This document shows, in pieces, positions 15,101-53,078 of a stretch of 64,000 nucleotides of DNA (the stretch's first letter is position 1; the number at the start of each line of letters is the position of its first letter). The notes under the pieces are model-generated. The model was not told the origin of the DNA, did no database searches, and worked only from the letters and a program-made list of their open reading frames with translations. Made by a program: the position numbers and the translations under genes. This DNA comes from Amblyornis subalaris (taxonomy: Eukaryota > Chordata > Aves > Passeriformes > Ptilonorhynchidae). The DNA lies in contig JACAXG010000123.1 in the NCBI GenBank assembly GCA_018881555.1, positions 341,354 to 405,353 of the forward strand, written 5' to 3'.

Positions 15101-16205
15101 TAGTCTCTCTTCTGGCAGCATACACAGCAGGACAGCCAGCAACACGTGCACAGAGCAGAACTGGCATACACAGGCATCACAAACACACACAGAAAGAAGA
15201 GTGCAGGCCACTGACAGCAGACCCAGCAACACTGACACCACAAGCTCCTTAAGAAATATGTTCCTGTTAAAAAACAAGTACCAAATGAAAGGGAACATCT
15301 AGCACATTAGTGCTCTCTCAAGCACCTGGCAAAAATAAGGTCCCATTAATCAGTGCAAGAACAAAAATGTTTTCTTTTGAGGGATGTACTGTAAATACTC
15401 AGCAAGTTATTTTGCATCTAACACATAAATCTAAGCTACAGCTAATTCTGAAAGCGAGCCTGGGTAAAAGCAACTTGGCATGCTAAAGTCCCTTGCACAT
15501 GCTTGTTTAGGGGAAGATAACTGTTTCAAGTTTTGTTTGCATTACAGCTAAAGTCGTGAGGACACAGTGCTTCCCTTTGCAAAACAGCATTTCCTGCAAG
15601 AGCCCCCAGCATGTCTCCCTGTCACAAAAACACATTCCACAGCATTCATGCTCCACCCTATCAACAACTTAACGGTCTGAGCCCAGCATCAGCAGCTGTC
15701 AGACTGAACCTCCAGTTAATCTTTGAGACCAATAATAAAGACAATAATGCCACATTTATGCAGTTCCTCTCCTTTCCCCTCCACTGCCCANTCCTCACAC
15801 AGCTGCCCTCTGTACATTGTCCACAGGCCCAGAGAGAGCTAAAGGCAACAGCACATCCTCTGACGGCCCACTCCCCTTCCCCAGCCAGCCACAGCTCAGC
15901 CACACAAGCGCCTCACCACCACTGGCTCCTCCAGCAAACCCCACGCGGTGCAGGGACCTCACAGCTGGGCTACAGTGTGAGCTGTCCTTACCTTCTCCGT
16001 CCCGCTCTAAGAGCAGGGCATTTCCCAGCACAGGATAGCAGGGGCTGATACCCGGGACTGACTTCACCATGCGCCATCGCCTCCAGTAATCCATCAGGGA
16101 GGGCAGGGAGCACAGAGTCACAATTGTCAACAGCAGAGCGATGACCCCAGCTCCCAAGGGCAGCAGCTGGGGTCTCCCTGTGAATCCCTGCACAGCTTCC
16201 ATCAC
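3164..16205 (-). CDS. CYP4V2: Cytochrome P450 4V2, complete gene with 11 coding exons
   Basis: This encodes a microsomal P450 that omega-hydroxylates fatty acids at the ER membrane; loss of the human gene causes Bietti crystalline dystrophy. Exons, in transcript order: 16205-15992, 13702-13590, 13027-12942, 11417-11227, 10814-10745, 9720-9594, 7787-7596, 5855-5753, 5420-5286, 5114-4935, 3339-3164. All have GT-AG introns and compatible phases, giving 1587 nt and 528 residues (human protein 525). Visible landmarks are an N-terminal hydrophobic anchor at about residues 14-35, the I-helix motif EGHDTT at 331-336, the K-helix ExxR at 389-392 (EALR), and the heme loop [10 protein letters not shown] with ligand Cys at about 469, split between the last two exons. 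The start is the first Met of exon 1; a second Met follows it directly. One N at 5379 makes one residue uncertain but cannot give a stop. The family assignment is very strong and orthology is supported by synteny. Confidence 0.95.
6682..7125 (+). mobile_element. CR1 LINE 3' fragment
   Basis: This is a 5'-truncated CR1 in the plus orientation inside a CYP4V2 intron. It carries the typical 3' region (ggttgttcagcctggagaag near 6762, ggaagaaattctttactcag near 6930) and ends in ccattctatgataag. It is diverged by point changes and small indels. Confidence 0.85.
7495..7566 (+). repeat. A-rich low-complexity tract in CYP4V2 intron 7
   Basis: The tract is poly-A mixed with AAAC units and ends 30 bases from the exon 7 donor at 7595. 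On the coding strand it is a T-rich stretch just inside the intron. Confidence 0.8.
10471..10695 (-). mobile_element. CR1 LINE 3' fragment
   Basis: The fragment starts with the reversed CR1 octamer tail (atcatagaatcatagaatc) and continues with the reverse complement of the CR1 3' region. It lies in the intron between exons 5 and 6 of CYP4V2. A weaker CR1-like match upstream at about 10040-10100 (gtcatccagtccag) may be part of the same family. Confidence 0.8.
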
Positions 16206-19200
16206 CGCCTCTCAGCCTCCTGCTCCGAGCCTTGATCCCTGCTGCAGCACTGACACCGCCTGTACCCAGCACTGCAGTTGCAGTAAGCCAAGTGTGTGGA
16301 AAACTTGGCCAGAAGATCAGGAGGCAGAGCCGCCACACAGGCCATTGGCGTAGCTTCTTGCCAGGAAAATAAACAGAGTTAAAAAACACTCATATGGAGA
16401 GGCTGCCTGCTAGCATTTCCTGATGGCAGGCCAGACAGAGTGAACAGTGCTACTTTCCTGCAATCACTTGGCTCCTCTGTGTGAAGAGTGAGAACATTCT
16501 TTGCAGGCCCCTGCAACACCTCAGAAGGAAAAGATAAAGCACCACTAAGAGAGAAAACACTCTTTTGCCGATTTGGCAAAGATGGGTTTTCTCAATATCA
16601 TCTTGCTCAAGCTGTTTGCAGGTGCTCAAGGAACACCATTTCACCATACAGAACTGCTCCACTGCTGTCCAACATGATGACTGAAGATCCAGGAGAATAT
16701 CTTTTTTCAGTTGGGTTGATGGCTTCAAGGGGTTACAAAAACAAGAGCCCATACAGACCTATGAGCAAGAGCAGCACTGCAAAGCACATTGATGCTCCTC
16801 AGCTCAAATGGCCCTTAGTGATCTCACTGTTGAATGCTCAGGCACAGGCTAAAGGGCGCCAGCAACACGACTGGCAGCACCAGAACCTGTGCCCCAACTT
16901 GCAAAGTGCTTGGGTAGACACCGTACCCAACCCACCAGGTACACTGCTGCCCTTCCTGCCTCAGGAGGATCCAGGGTCTCTTCTCAGTGTTGCAGGGCTA
17001 CTGAGCATCTGTTCCTCAAAGCAGGTGCTCAGAAACCTTTTGGTCAAACAGAATTTTGGTAGAGGCAGCATGGTTCACAGACAGTTCACAAAACTTCACC
17101 CCCTGAATAAAACACAAAAGTTATTTATGGCCATAGTCACATTCATCCTGTTTGCTTTGTACCAAAAATCACTGCACTGACTGCACCGGCATTTTTAGTA
17201 AATCGATAAACAGCATAAGCCAAACAACTAAGATAAAAAACACAAACAGAAAGCTCAGAATACCAGAAGTTAAGTAAGGTTTTAGTGACCCTTGGCAGCA
17301 GAGNTGGGTAAATGTTGGCATTTTGTTCCTGCAATCTCCCAGCAAACATTTTATCATAAATGCTGACTGTTTTATCTTTCTGCACAGTAAACACCTGGAA
17401 ATGAACTTTGCTACTCTTGCTGTTATTTGTAATGGTTTGTGTCAGAAAGCAGCAGATACATACCCTGTCTTGCAAACACATAAGGCAGGTTACACAATCA
17501 TCAGTCCCCTCTTTTGTTCAGGTGACATCCTAGGAAGGAAGCAAACACAGAGGATGAAGAGGCTCACAGATTGTCTTTTTAACATGGAGATCAGCTGAAT
17601 AATTATACTCTCATATTTAAAAAAAGTTTGTTTCCTTTATGTGGCTGATAATTAGATGAAGTGACTATTTGTGATTCTCAGTCAAAAATCTGTACTTCTA
17701 ATTGCTGATAATTCCTTCTACAAGGAAAAAAAAAAAGAAAACAAACNCAAAAACCCTGTGAAACAGCAGGGAGAAGGCGGAAAGCCATAGGGAAAGCAGT
17801 AGGGAACACAGCGAAACACTGCAACATCCTGCCAGCAGCTGACAATGGTGATGATGCTAACAAAAGGCAGCAGAAACATTGGAATGAGACATAAAAGATA
17901 TACACCCAAGAAAGAAGAAATGAGAGGTCTGGCATCTTTGAGGCCTAATTATGTCACCAAGACTTGGAATCATAACAAACCTTGGAGAATGTTCTGTAGG
18001 AGAGAATTTTCTGCCAGATTGTGATTAGCATTTCCTTTTCACCCGGAGAGCTATTTGTTCAGCGCTGGATTTCTGTGAGCACTCCACTGGTTAGTGAATC
18101 TTCGCTTTTATAAATGCTCGTAACAGTGCAAACCCATTTTTATTCAGCCTCTTACCTAAGTGGAAGCCTATCTGCCTGTGCTGACAGAAGACACACAACT
18201 GTTAGGCAGCTGCATCAGCCAAGAGACACAACAACACAGGCTTCTCCTGGTCCCTAGAATGCAGCCTGGATTCTTCAATAAGAAAAACTAATAAAATCAT
18301 CATTAACAGCAATAAAACAAAAACAAAAACAAAGCAAAGCAAGGCTAAAGTGGATCTGATACAATAGAAGGACAAAAGAGAAGTACACAATTCATTCTGA
18401 AAAACTCTTTGTTTCTTAAGAAAGGCTCTTCTTAGCAAGAGCTTCTCTCTTTCTCAACACACACCATCACAACATGATTAACCTTTATGCAGAAATCTAC
18501 CCTGAAAAAAAAAGGCTATTTGTAGTCCACAACAGCCATCACCTACACAAAGAAAATACAACACAGTATGCCTCCATTTCAAAATTATCATCAGTGTTGG
18601 ACAGCTCAGAGATCTCCCCAGTCCTCAGAGAGGAATCTTATGGTCTGATGCTAACTTTCATGCCCAAACTAGGCTACTATAGCCCAAAATCTAGGCTTCC
18701 AAGACCAAATCCTGAGAAAAACTCCAGCTTCAAATCTTTCTGTGGGCCCTTCCTCACACAGGTAAAGGAGATTAACAGCATTTGTGAGACAGAGACCACA
18801 GCTATGTCTTTCAGAGATAGACTCATTGCTTTGATGCCACCTCCATCAAGCATACCTTGCTTGGTTTCTGCAACCTTGGTACAGCAACAACTGCTTTGTT
18901 ACACAGCCATTATTCGGGATCCTTCACTATGAGACATTTTGCATGAATGAATTATCCCCAACAGAATACAAAAGCCTGCCTCCTCTCTAAGAAATCACAA
19001 TCTTCCCTACCAGAATAACATGTCTTATAACAATGGAAACCACCACTCATTCCCCACAACACAGACCATTGTTGCAAAACAATTTTGCTCCCAGTGATAT
19101 TGTCATAACTAATAGACATTAACACTAAGTAGCTACCAAAGCACCACACCTATATTTATTCATCAATGTGTCAAGGAAAAAGCACATGCCCAAGTTGGAT

Positions 19201-19541
19201 GATCACAACTTGTCCAAGGTCACAGGTGGATATTCCGCCCACTGCTCTGTGATTTGGCTAGATTCTGCAGGGCCTCCTCCTTGCTAAACTCCAGCAGGTT
19301 TAAATAAAGCACTTAGCAGCATGTTACATGTTACATGAAGTGAGCCAGAGGTCAAAGAAGAATGAATAAACAGGGCAGTTTAAGACCGGGAAAAACTTGT
19401 CACAGAAGCACAGCACTGCAAATCTGCTACCTGCATTCTTGCAGCATGGAAGATTTGGTGTCAATATTTACTCTAGGAAATTCCTTGTCCGCATTTGATG
19501 TGCCTGCATATAACACAGTCATAGCTGTACCTGTTAGAAGT
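16206..19541. other. Region upstream of CYP4V2
   Basis: The first 150 bases next to the CYP4V2 start are moderately GC-rich and probably hold its promoter and 5' UTR, but I see no clear TATA box. A 230-codon plus-strand reading frame (16488-17180) and a 152-codon frame (18474-18932) exist. Neither is recognisable, and their compositions look like chance frames. I see no other gene up to 19541. Confidence 0.45.
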
Positions 19542-20190
19542 TGTGGTGGGTTAGCCTTGGCCAGCAGTCAGACACCCACCCATTCACCCCTCTCCCTCAA
19601 CAGGACAAAAAAGCTCATGGGTCAAAATAAAGACTGGAAGATTGCTTATTGGTTACCATCATGGGCAAAACACTCAACTTCGGAAATTTAATTTATAATA
19701 CATAAATATATAAAATAGATAAAAAATATATAAAATATAATCAGATAATGAGGAAGTTAGAAACAAAGGCAAAGGTTCCTCTCTGCTGGTCCCTCGTCAC
19801 ACTTTTCTTCTGCTCCAGCATGGGTTCCCCTCATGGGCTGCAGTTCTTGAGGATAAACCTGCTCCAGCATCGTTTCTCCACAGGCTGAGGAAGAATCTCT
19901 GCTCTGGAACCTGGAGCACTGCCTCTTTCTCCTTCACTGACCTTGCTGTTTGCACTGCCGTTTCAGTCTCTTTTCCCTCCCCACATTCCTATGCATATTT
20001 AGCATTTTTTTGTACACTTGTAAATACTTTTTCACAGAGGTGCTACTGGCTTGGTTGCTGGGCTCAGCTGTGTCCTGCAGTGGGTCCATTATGGTGGCAG
20101 CAGGAACTGTTTGTGTTCTCTTCTCCAGTCTTTTCTCACAGAGGCCACCCCAGCGGCAGCCCCGCTGCTGACACCATGACACCTACACTC
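19542..20190 (+). mobile_element. Solo LTR, decayed (approximate right end)
   Basis: The left end TGTGGTGGGTTAGCC and the following cysteine-poor, C-rich stretch match the start of a common avian LTR family (TGTxxTGGTTTAGCC type) also seen at 21214 and 53985. The interior holds an AT-rich patch at 19685-19745. The right end is unclear and I found no target-site duplication. Confidence 0.5.
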
Positions 20191-20333
20191 AGCTGAAAAG
20201 CCTACCATGAAACAATCACAAGACTGATGGGTAAAACAATGTCCTTCACATCACCCCCTAGTGAGACCAGAAATGTTGGTTAAAAAGTGATGGATGCGTG
20301 CAAACTATCAACAACAATAAATATTTGGAAACC

Positions 20334-20783
20334 ATACAGGTGCTTTCCCTTACAATGTTCAAGGAAGAGTCACTCAGGCCTAAACTCCTGCAGGTCAGGG
20401 AAAATCTTGGTAGGGCATGAACTAGGACAAGAATATTTGTGCCATTCAATACTTGATATCCTCCTGAGGAGAAAAGGGAAAGGGAGAAGGATCAAAACAA
20501 CAGCACGTAAGTGGCTCTTTATAACCGCTTTACCATTTAAAAAAAAGGGAAAAGCCCTACCCTTTACTCGGAAAACCTCAGTACTCTCTCCTGCAGACAT
20601 TCCAGCACCCATCCCAACCACCCCTAACTACTTAAAACTCTAGAATGGCCACATGGCACATTCCTATCTCTATTTCTTCAATCTTGATAAAGGTGGAATG
20701 GAAAACTTACCAAACTCCCCGTCCAGTTCTCTGTGAACCTTCTTCTGGGCTTCAGGATTACGTCCAAGTAAGCACAAGGGCAT
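20334..20783 (-). pseudogene. Partial duplicate of CYP4V2 (exon 10, introns, exon 8)
   Basis: This stretch is similar in order and orientation to 4980-5220 and 5590-5815 of CYP4V2. It contains a damaged exon 10 copy with internal deletions, the adjoining intron (shared gatcaaaacaacagc-type sequence), an intron 8 piece, and an exon 8 copy with its splice donor region near 20710. Exon 9 is missing, so an internal deletion joined intron 9 to intron 8. Homology stops at about 20783 where inserted repeats begin, and it seems to resume near 23485. It is a relic of a local duplication and cannot encode a P450. Confidence 0.85.
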
Positions 20784-20847
20784 TGCGAGGGTGTGCAGAG
20801 ATGCAGTTAGAAAAGCAAAAGCTCAGCNCAAATAGAAATTGGTCAGA

Positions 20848-21171
20848 TGTAGCCTTGCATTTTGCAGTTCTTTAGTTGTGCAGTGTTTTTAGTTCGGCAA
20901 ATAGTTTCTCACGCACTTTTGTATAAACATGGTTTGTTGATCTAACTGGCACAGTTGTTTATAAATTCCTAACTTGTATGATAGACAATTCTGTTGACTA
21001 GTGGACAGCAGGAGGTGGTATTCCCATCCTCCAATCCACAATGGTTTCTGAAAACATATAAATAAAGACGAGGGCAGAGGCCGGCTCTCTCTTTTCTTTC
21101 CCCTTTGGCCTCTGCCTGTTGGTGAACCCTGACAGCTGTCTCCGTGTGTTTATTCGTGTCAGAGAACTACA
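20848..21171 (+). mobile_element. Solo LTR, 324 bp, class II-like
   Basis: The element runs from TGTAGCCTTGC to GAGAACTACA. It is flanked by gtcaga (20842-20847) and gtcagg (21172-21177), a 6-bp target-site duplication with one change. It holds a TATA-like atataaataaag near 21056. The short length and 6-bp duplication suit an alpha/betaretrovirus-type element. The same family is present at 56244-56577 in the other orientation. Confidence 0.85.
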
Positions 21172-21213
21172 GTCAGGGATGTCAAAAACTACAAAAAAGG
21201 GTTCTTAAGGTAT

Positions 21214-21767
21214 TATCATGGTTTAGCCCCAGACCACAACAAAGTACCATGCATACACCCCACCTTTGTGGGACAGAGTATCAGAACAAAGATAAAACCC
21301 ATGGGTTGAGATAAAGAGAGTTTAATGATTGAAATATAGTACAATTAAAAAAAAAAAAANAGGAAAAGGAGAGAGAGGAATAAAACCCAAGAAACACAAG
21401 CAATTGCACAATAAAATTGCTTACCACCCACCAAACCCCAGTCCACCCCCAAGGAGCAATGGGCCCCTCCTAGCCAGCTCCCACACCCCCCCTAGTTCAT
21501 ATACTGAGCAGGAAATTCTGTGGTATGGAATATCCCTTTGACCAACTGGGGTCAGCTGTCCTGGCCATGCTCCCTCACAGCTTCTTGTGGACCTTCTCAC
21601 TGGGCAGAGTATGGGACACTGAAAAGTCTTTGATGTAGGGCAAACACAACTTAGCAACAACTAAAACATTAGTGTGTCATCAACATAATTACCATATCAA
21701 TTCAAAACACAGCACTGTGCCAGCTACTAGGATGAAAACAAATTCTACGCCAGCTGAAACCAGGACA
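21214..21767 (+). mobile_element. Solo LTR, 554 bp
   Basis: The left end reads tatcatggtttagcccc and the right end gctgaaaccaggaca, which are the ends of a common avian LTR family. The flanks ggtat and gttat are a 5-bp target-site duplication with one mismatch. An A-run with an N sits near 21347-21361. Two related LTRs in this window are at 47385 and 53593. Confidence 0.8.
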
Positions 21768-21789
21768 GTTATGTAAACAAGCAGAGACA

Positions 21790-23466
21790 GAAGGAAAGTA
21801 TTTGCCTGCTGTTAAACAGGAGATGGATTAGTCACCAACATGGCTGAAAAGGCAGAGGTACTAAACACTTTCTCCACCCAGGTCCTTTCACCAGCACCAG
21901 GCCTCGGAACAAAAATCCTGTCTGATTTAAACANAGACCCACCATCAGTGAAGGAAGAGTTGGTATGTGAACTATTACAGGAGCTTGACCCGTACAGATT
22001 GATGGGCTCTGACAGTATCCAACCAAAGAGAGGTGGCTGATTCAGCTGTGAGGCCACTCTCCATAATCTTCGAGCTGTGAAGTTTGGGGGACATCTGAGA
22101 AGACTGAAAGAAGGCTAATGTCACTCCCATCTACAAGGACTTACAGGAGAATCCAGAAAATTATAGGCCCATCAGTCTTACTTCAGTCCCTGGGAAACTT
22201 ATGGAACAAATTCTCCTGGGGGCTGTCACAAGCCAAATGAAGCCTCTGATTAGGAAAAACCAGCACGGATTGACCAAGGGCAAACTGTGCTTGTCAAACC
22301 AGATTGCCTCTTATGACAAAGGAACCTGCCCAGTTGATGTGGGGCAAGTGGTGCACNTTGTCTACCTGGATATCTCNANGGCATTTGATATGGTTTCCCA
22401 CAGCCTCCTCCTACAGAAATGTTTATGTGACAGCCCGGACACACTGGTCCATGCAGTGGGTGGGGATTTGGCTGACTGACCACACCCAGAGGGTGGTGGG
22501 AAATTGCTGGCTTTCAAACTGGCAACTATCAGAAGTGGACTCCCCCAGGAACCCACACAGGGCCCAACATTGTTTAATATCTTCATCAGTGGTTTGGATT
22601 ATGGGATCAAGTGTACCCTGATAAAGTTTGTCAGTGGTACTAAACTGAGTGAACACTGGAAGGGAGAGCCACCCTACAGGAAGACCTGGACAGGCTGAAA
22701 AATCAGGCTAACAAGAACCTTACAAAGTTCAATAAGGACAAGTGTAAGGCCCTGCACATGGAAAAACAATCCTGGAGAGCAGCACAGTCTGTGATCTACC
22801 TGGCTAGGGAGCAGCTCTATGGAAAGGGACCTGGGGGTCCNGNTGGACAAGAAGCTCAGTGTGAGTGAACAGTTTGCTGCTGCAGCAAAGACAGCCAACA
22901 TGAGATCTGGCTGCATCAACACCAGCAGAGACAAAAAAGTCACTATTGCATTCTACTCAGTTCTGGTCAGGCCACACCTGGAATACTGTGTTCAGTTTTG
23001 GTCCCTGCTGTACAAGAAAGATGTGGACAGGGTGGTGCAGTAGAGGATGGCAAAGACNACCAAAGGACTGGGAAGCCTGTCATGTGAGGAAAGGCTGAGA
23101 GAANAGAGGTTGTTCAGCTTGGAGAAAAGCTTAGGGCACACCTTATCACCATGTTCCATTTAAAGGGTGGCTACAAAGAAGATGGAGACTCCCTTTTCAT
23201 AAGAGTCTTATGGAAAAGGTGANAAGTGATGTGTGCAAGTTATGCCTGGGAAGATTCCAATTGGACACAAGAGGAAAACTTTTCACAATGAGTACAATCA
23301 GCCATTGAAATAATCTCTCCATTATGAGGAAAGTGGTGGATTCCCCAAAATTGGACACTTAAGATTCAGCTGGACAGGGTGCTGGGCCATCTTTTCTAGA
23401 CTGTGCTTTTCCAATAAAGATTGGACCAGATGATCCTTGAGGTCCCGTCCAACCTGGAATGAGCCT
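21790..23466 (+). mobile_element. CR1 LINE, 1.7 kb with decayed reverse transcriptase
   Basis: This is a 5'-truncated CR1 in the plus orientation. Broken frames encode pieces of the CR1 reverse transcriptase, including the ENYRPISLTS region near 22156 and the AFDMVSHS motif near 22381. The 3' UTR follows to about 23466. Stops and frameshifts occur throughout, so it is inactive. It interrupts the CYP4V2 duplicate. Confidence 0.9.
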
Positions 23467-23484
23467 ATTATGATTATCAGGATG

Positions 23485-23580
23485 TAAGAGGACCAGTGAT
23501 TCTGTCAGGTCCCAACAACTGACCAAAAGGGAAAAGTGTTAAAATACTTCTGGGTAGACCGCAAACATCCCTCTTCCATC
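23485..23580 (-). pseudogene. Continuation of the CYP4V2 duplicate (intron 7 piece)
   Basis: The sequence around tgattctgtcaggt and gaccaaaagggaaaagtgtt aligns with 6040-6110 of CYP4V2 intron 7, which lies directly upstream of exon 8. Its position on the far side of the inserted LTRs and CR1 shows that the insertions split one duplicated block. The match is short and diverged. Confidence 0.6.
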
Positions 23581-23589
23581 CCTCCTGCC

Positions 23590-24479
23590 ACCTGAGAGAG
23601 ATCCATTGCTGCTCTAGTAATTAGCAAATCTTTGCTTTTCAACTGCAGAAGCAGATGCTTGCTGTTCTGCAGAACTCCACTGACTGAGCTCCATTGTTTC
23701 ACAAAGGTCAGCAATCTTCTCTCTTTCCCAAAGGGCCAGACAANGAACTGCTCAATAGTTCAGTGGTTACCACTTCTGCTGTTACAGAATCAACCGGCAT
23801 GTGTTCATCTTTTCATTTAGTTCACAACTGAAGATCTGCATTGCCATGAAATGCCAAGTATAAGATGGCAAGGCACACATTTTGCCATCACTTCTCTGCA
23901 TTCTTGTCAAGGTCTGTACAATACCGGAGGAAGCGCTGATGAGAGCAAAAGCATATTTTTGACATGCTGATGAAAACTTAAATTTTGGGATTTTGGAAAG
24001 TGAATTTTGGAAGTTATGTCACCTCTGACATCTTTTCTGAAGAAATTGCACCAAACTGACAGGCAACTGTATGAAATGGATCTGCAACTCCAAAGTTAAA
24101 GCATTCTGCTTTCTCAAATACTATGCTGTATCATCACCAGTCTGTAGACTGAGACAAAGAAGAAAAATACCTAGCAAGTATTCAAAAGAATACAGTGCTT
24201 GATGACCATTTACAAAAACTAGAAATCTGATTAACAGTACAGATATAAAATACTCATTACAAATGCTTTGCCTTGGATTATCAATCCTTGAACACTGATA
24301 AAAAATGAGAACTGGTATTAGTTTCCAAGCAGAAGAAATTGTTACTAGTCTTAATTGCACAATGTTAGCAAGGAACTTTTCCTCCTTCCTTTATCCTTCA
24401 ACAGCTCTTCAACCACATCTACTTCAACTGCTGGCTCTCTGATGGAAGGAGGAATCCCTGGCCATGAATGCACATAGTA
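23590..24479. other. Unassigned DNA between the repeat block and an LTR
   Basis: I see no complete gene. A minus-strand stretch near 23590-23750 reads as a short protein-like frame but has a stop and no recognisable domain. It may be further decayed duplicate or other repeat. Confidence 0.4.
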
Positions 24480-24485
24480 ATAACA

Positions 24486-24592
24486 TGTTGTTATAAATAA
24501 AAAAATAATAATAATCCTCAATGGGTTGTGGGGTCCCTTGCAGTCTTCCTGAAAGCGTGGCATGTGTCCAGCGGTGCTGTGACGCGTTCGGC

Positions 24593-24624
<32 letters not shown>

Positions 24625-25012
24625 AACGCGTACTTAGTTGAGGCAAAGAGTCAGAGGGGTTCTCCTTCCGTGTTCCATGAAATAGGTTTATTCCATGAAT
24701 CATCAGGGAAGGAGAGAACCCAGAACAATGGAGGGGTCAGGGTTTTATCCCAGGGGCAGTGGGGGCGGAGAGACAACAGAGACCAATGGGTTGAGGGTCA
24801 GGGGGCGGAGAGAAGGCAGGGTAATACAACTTCAACCAATAAGGGTAAACGAGGGGAGGAGTGGGGTACAGGAATAAATAGGATGCCGAGCAAGGGAGAA
24901 CACTCTAGAAGGGAACCTTATAAGAGAACAAGGAATAATAGGCTGCTCAGTCACTCCTGCAGCTGGCTCAAACACTCCAGCACTCTCTGCTGCAGGTTCA
25001 GCTACCTCTACA
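24486..25012 (-). mobile_element. Solo LTR, 527 bp, same family as the TLR3-intron retrovirus
   Basis: Read on the minus strand it starts TGTAGAGGTAGCTG and ends TTATAACAACA. It is flanked by ataaca (24480-24485) and gtaaca (25013-25018), a 6-bp target-site duplication with one change. It matches 61014-61537 along its whole length. It contains a (CA)n tract, a TATA-like ggataaaa box and an AATAAA signal in the expected LTR order. Two LTRs have presumably recombined to delete the interior. Confidence 0.9.
24599..24624 (+). repeat. (CA)n microsatellite inside the LTR
   Basis: Thirteen CA units lie in the U5-side part of the LTR. The homologous LTR at 61014 has the matching (TG)n at 61406-61427, so the microsatellite was part of the element. 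Confidence 0.95.
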
Positions 25013-25733
25013 GTAACAGCCAGGGATGTCATCAGTGCAGTGATCTCTGGACAGAACACAATCTCAGCCTGCTCTTTGATCTTCCCATTTGGGTCCACAA
25101 AAAGAGGTATGAAATAATGCTTTCATCAGTTAAGCGTATGTTTCCTTCTTAAAAGTTGAAGGTTTACATATTTCAAAAGATGATTAATTTGTACAAGAAA
25201 TCTCAAAAAGTGGGAATGATCTTACAGACTTGTCAGCACGCTGGTCCAATTACTCAGCATCTATGAACATGTTTGGCTTGGCAGGGAAAACATTCCCTGC
25301 TGTAAACAAAGTTTATCCCAGTAGTTCCCGTAGTTACTGATGATTAGAACGGGGTAAGTAAAGCCAATGAGATTTCAAAAGAATTAAAGGAAGAAGAAAA
25401 AGTAGGTACAGATAATATTTGTAAGAGATTAACTGCAATAAGCAGAGAGACTGAAAAATGAAGAAATTTTAGAACAGTAGTTAAAGNAGAAGTACTGCAA
25501 ACTCCTGTTTAAAAGTATAAATTTTTTATGTGACTGATATTTAGATAGACTAGAATATCTTTAACACTGAGGAAACAAAAAAAGTGGGAACACGACCTTA
25601 TGCTCTAAACAGATCTTATTTGCTTCTNTAGGCAGAATAGCAATTCCCTAGGAAAGGCAGAAAAATGAGGAATGTCTGAGAAGAAAGTGCAGCCACAGTC
25701 TCTTGACACTACAAACAGCAGACACCTCAACCA

Positions 25734-25739
25734 TTTATT
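25734..25739 (-). promoter_or_regulatory. FAM149A: Candidate polyadenylation signal for FAM149A
   Basis: AATAAA on the minus strand lies about 200 bases past the FAM149A stop at 25938. It would give a short 3' UTR ending before the solo LTR. Confidence 0.5.
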
Positions 25740-25937
25740 TCATTTTACTCTAATTTTTAATCTAACCTCTGGTCAAACAATTTTAAAAGAAGGTAATGCA
25801 GGCATCCTGAGGACTACAAGGCTCAGCAGACACCAGCATAATGCACACCTTCTTTGTTACATGAGCTGCTAGGTGGCAAATTTAGTGCTTAAGTCTTTCG
25901 TTCAGTGCAGAGGGTTTCTGTTTCTTCCTAAAACGTG

Positions 25938-52421
<26,484 letters not shown>

Positions 52422-52994
52422 GTCGGCGGGCGAGAGCCCCTTCCCGGCGCCGCAAGCCCTGTCGAGGGGCCGGCGGCCTCCGGGGGGAGCTGCCCGCTAC
52501 CTGCGGCCCGGCGGGCGTTGCTAAGCGAAACAAACCCCGCCGGGCACGCACCGCCCTGGGCGGGGAGCACCGCGCCGGCGAAGGGCCCGAGAGCCGCCCC
52601 GCTCAGCCCGCGCACCTGCGGGGCGCCGGGCAGCAACCTGCTGCAGCCTGCGAGCCGGGAAAATAAAGCGTGGGGTTTCCCCTCCAGTTAGAATCCCACC
52701 TAATATTAAGGGTCAAAACCGAAGGCCACCGGACAGGACAGCAGGGCCCTCTTCACACATCTGGGCATAGGAAGGGCTTAACAGAAGTGGGGAGCGGAAG
52801 CGACGCAACCCAGCACATCTTTATCACCATGCCAGGCAGACGCAGAAAGGAGCTGTGTGGGAGAAACAACCCGGGCTTTTAAAGATGCTCCCAACCATCC
52901 TAGGCTGTTTGGAGAGCAGTAGAGCATGTCAGTGGCACAAGCCAGGCAGCTGGAGGCACATGAGTGGGGAATAATTAACTTTGTCCTATCTTTC

Positions 52995-53078
52995 CAACAT
53001 TGGGTTGTCTGCCTGGGTGAAGAGAAATGTGGCCACACCAGCTGCAGTTTGGGAACACTGTAATGGTTGGTATTACAG
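52995..53078 (+). repeat. 84-bp direct repeat, copy B
   Basis: This copy is 95% identical to copy A. It lies upstream of FAM149A exon 1, so the two copies flank exon 1 and its CpG island about 2.97 kb apart. Confidence 0.9.

Noticed and set aside
22201..22943. Frames in the reverse-transcriptase region that might be taken as a gene.
   Set aside because: They are broken CR1 LINE coding sequence with stops and frameshifts.
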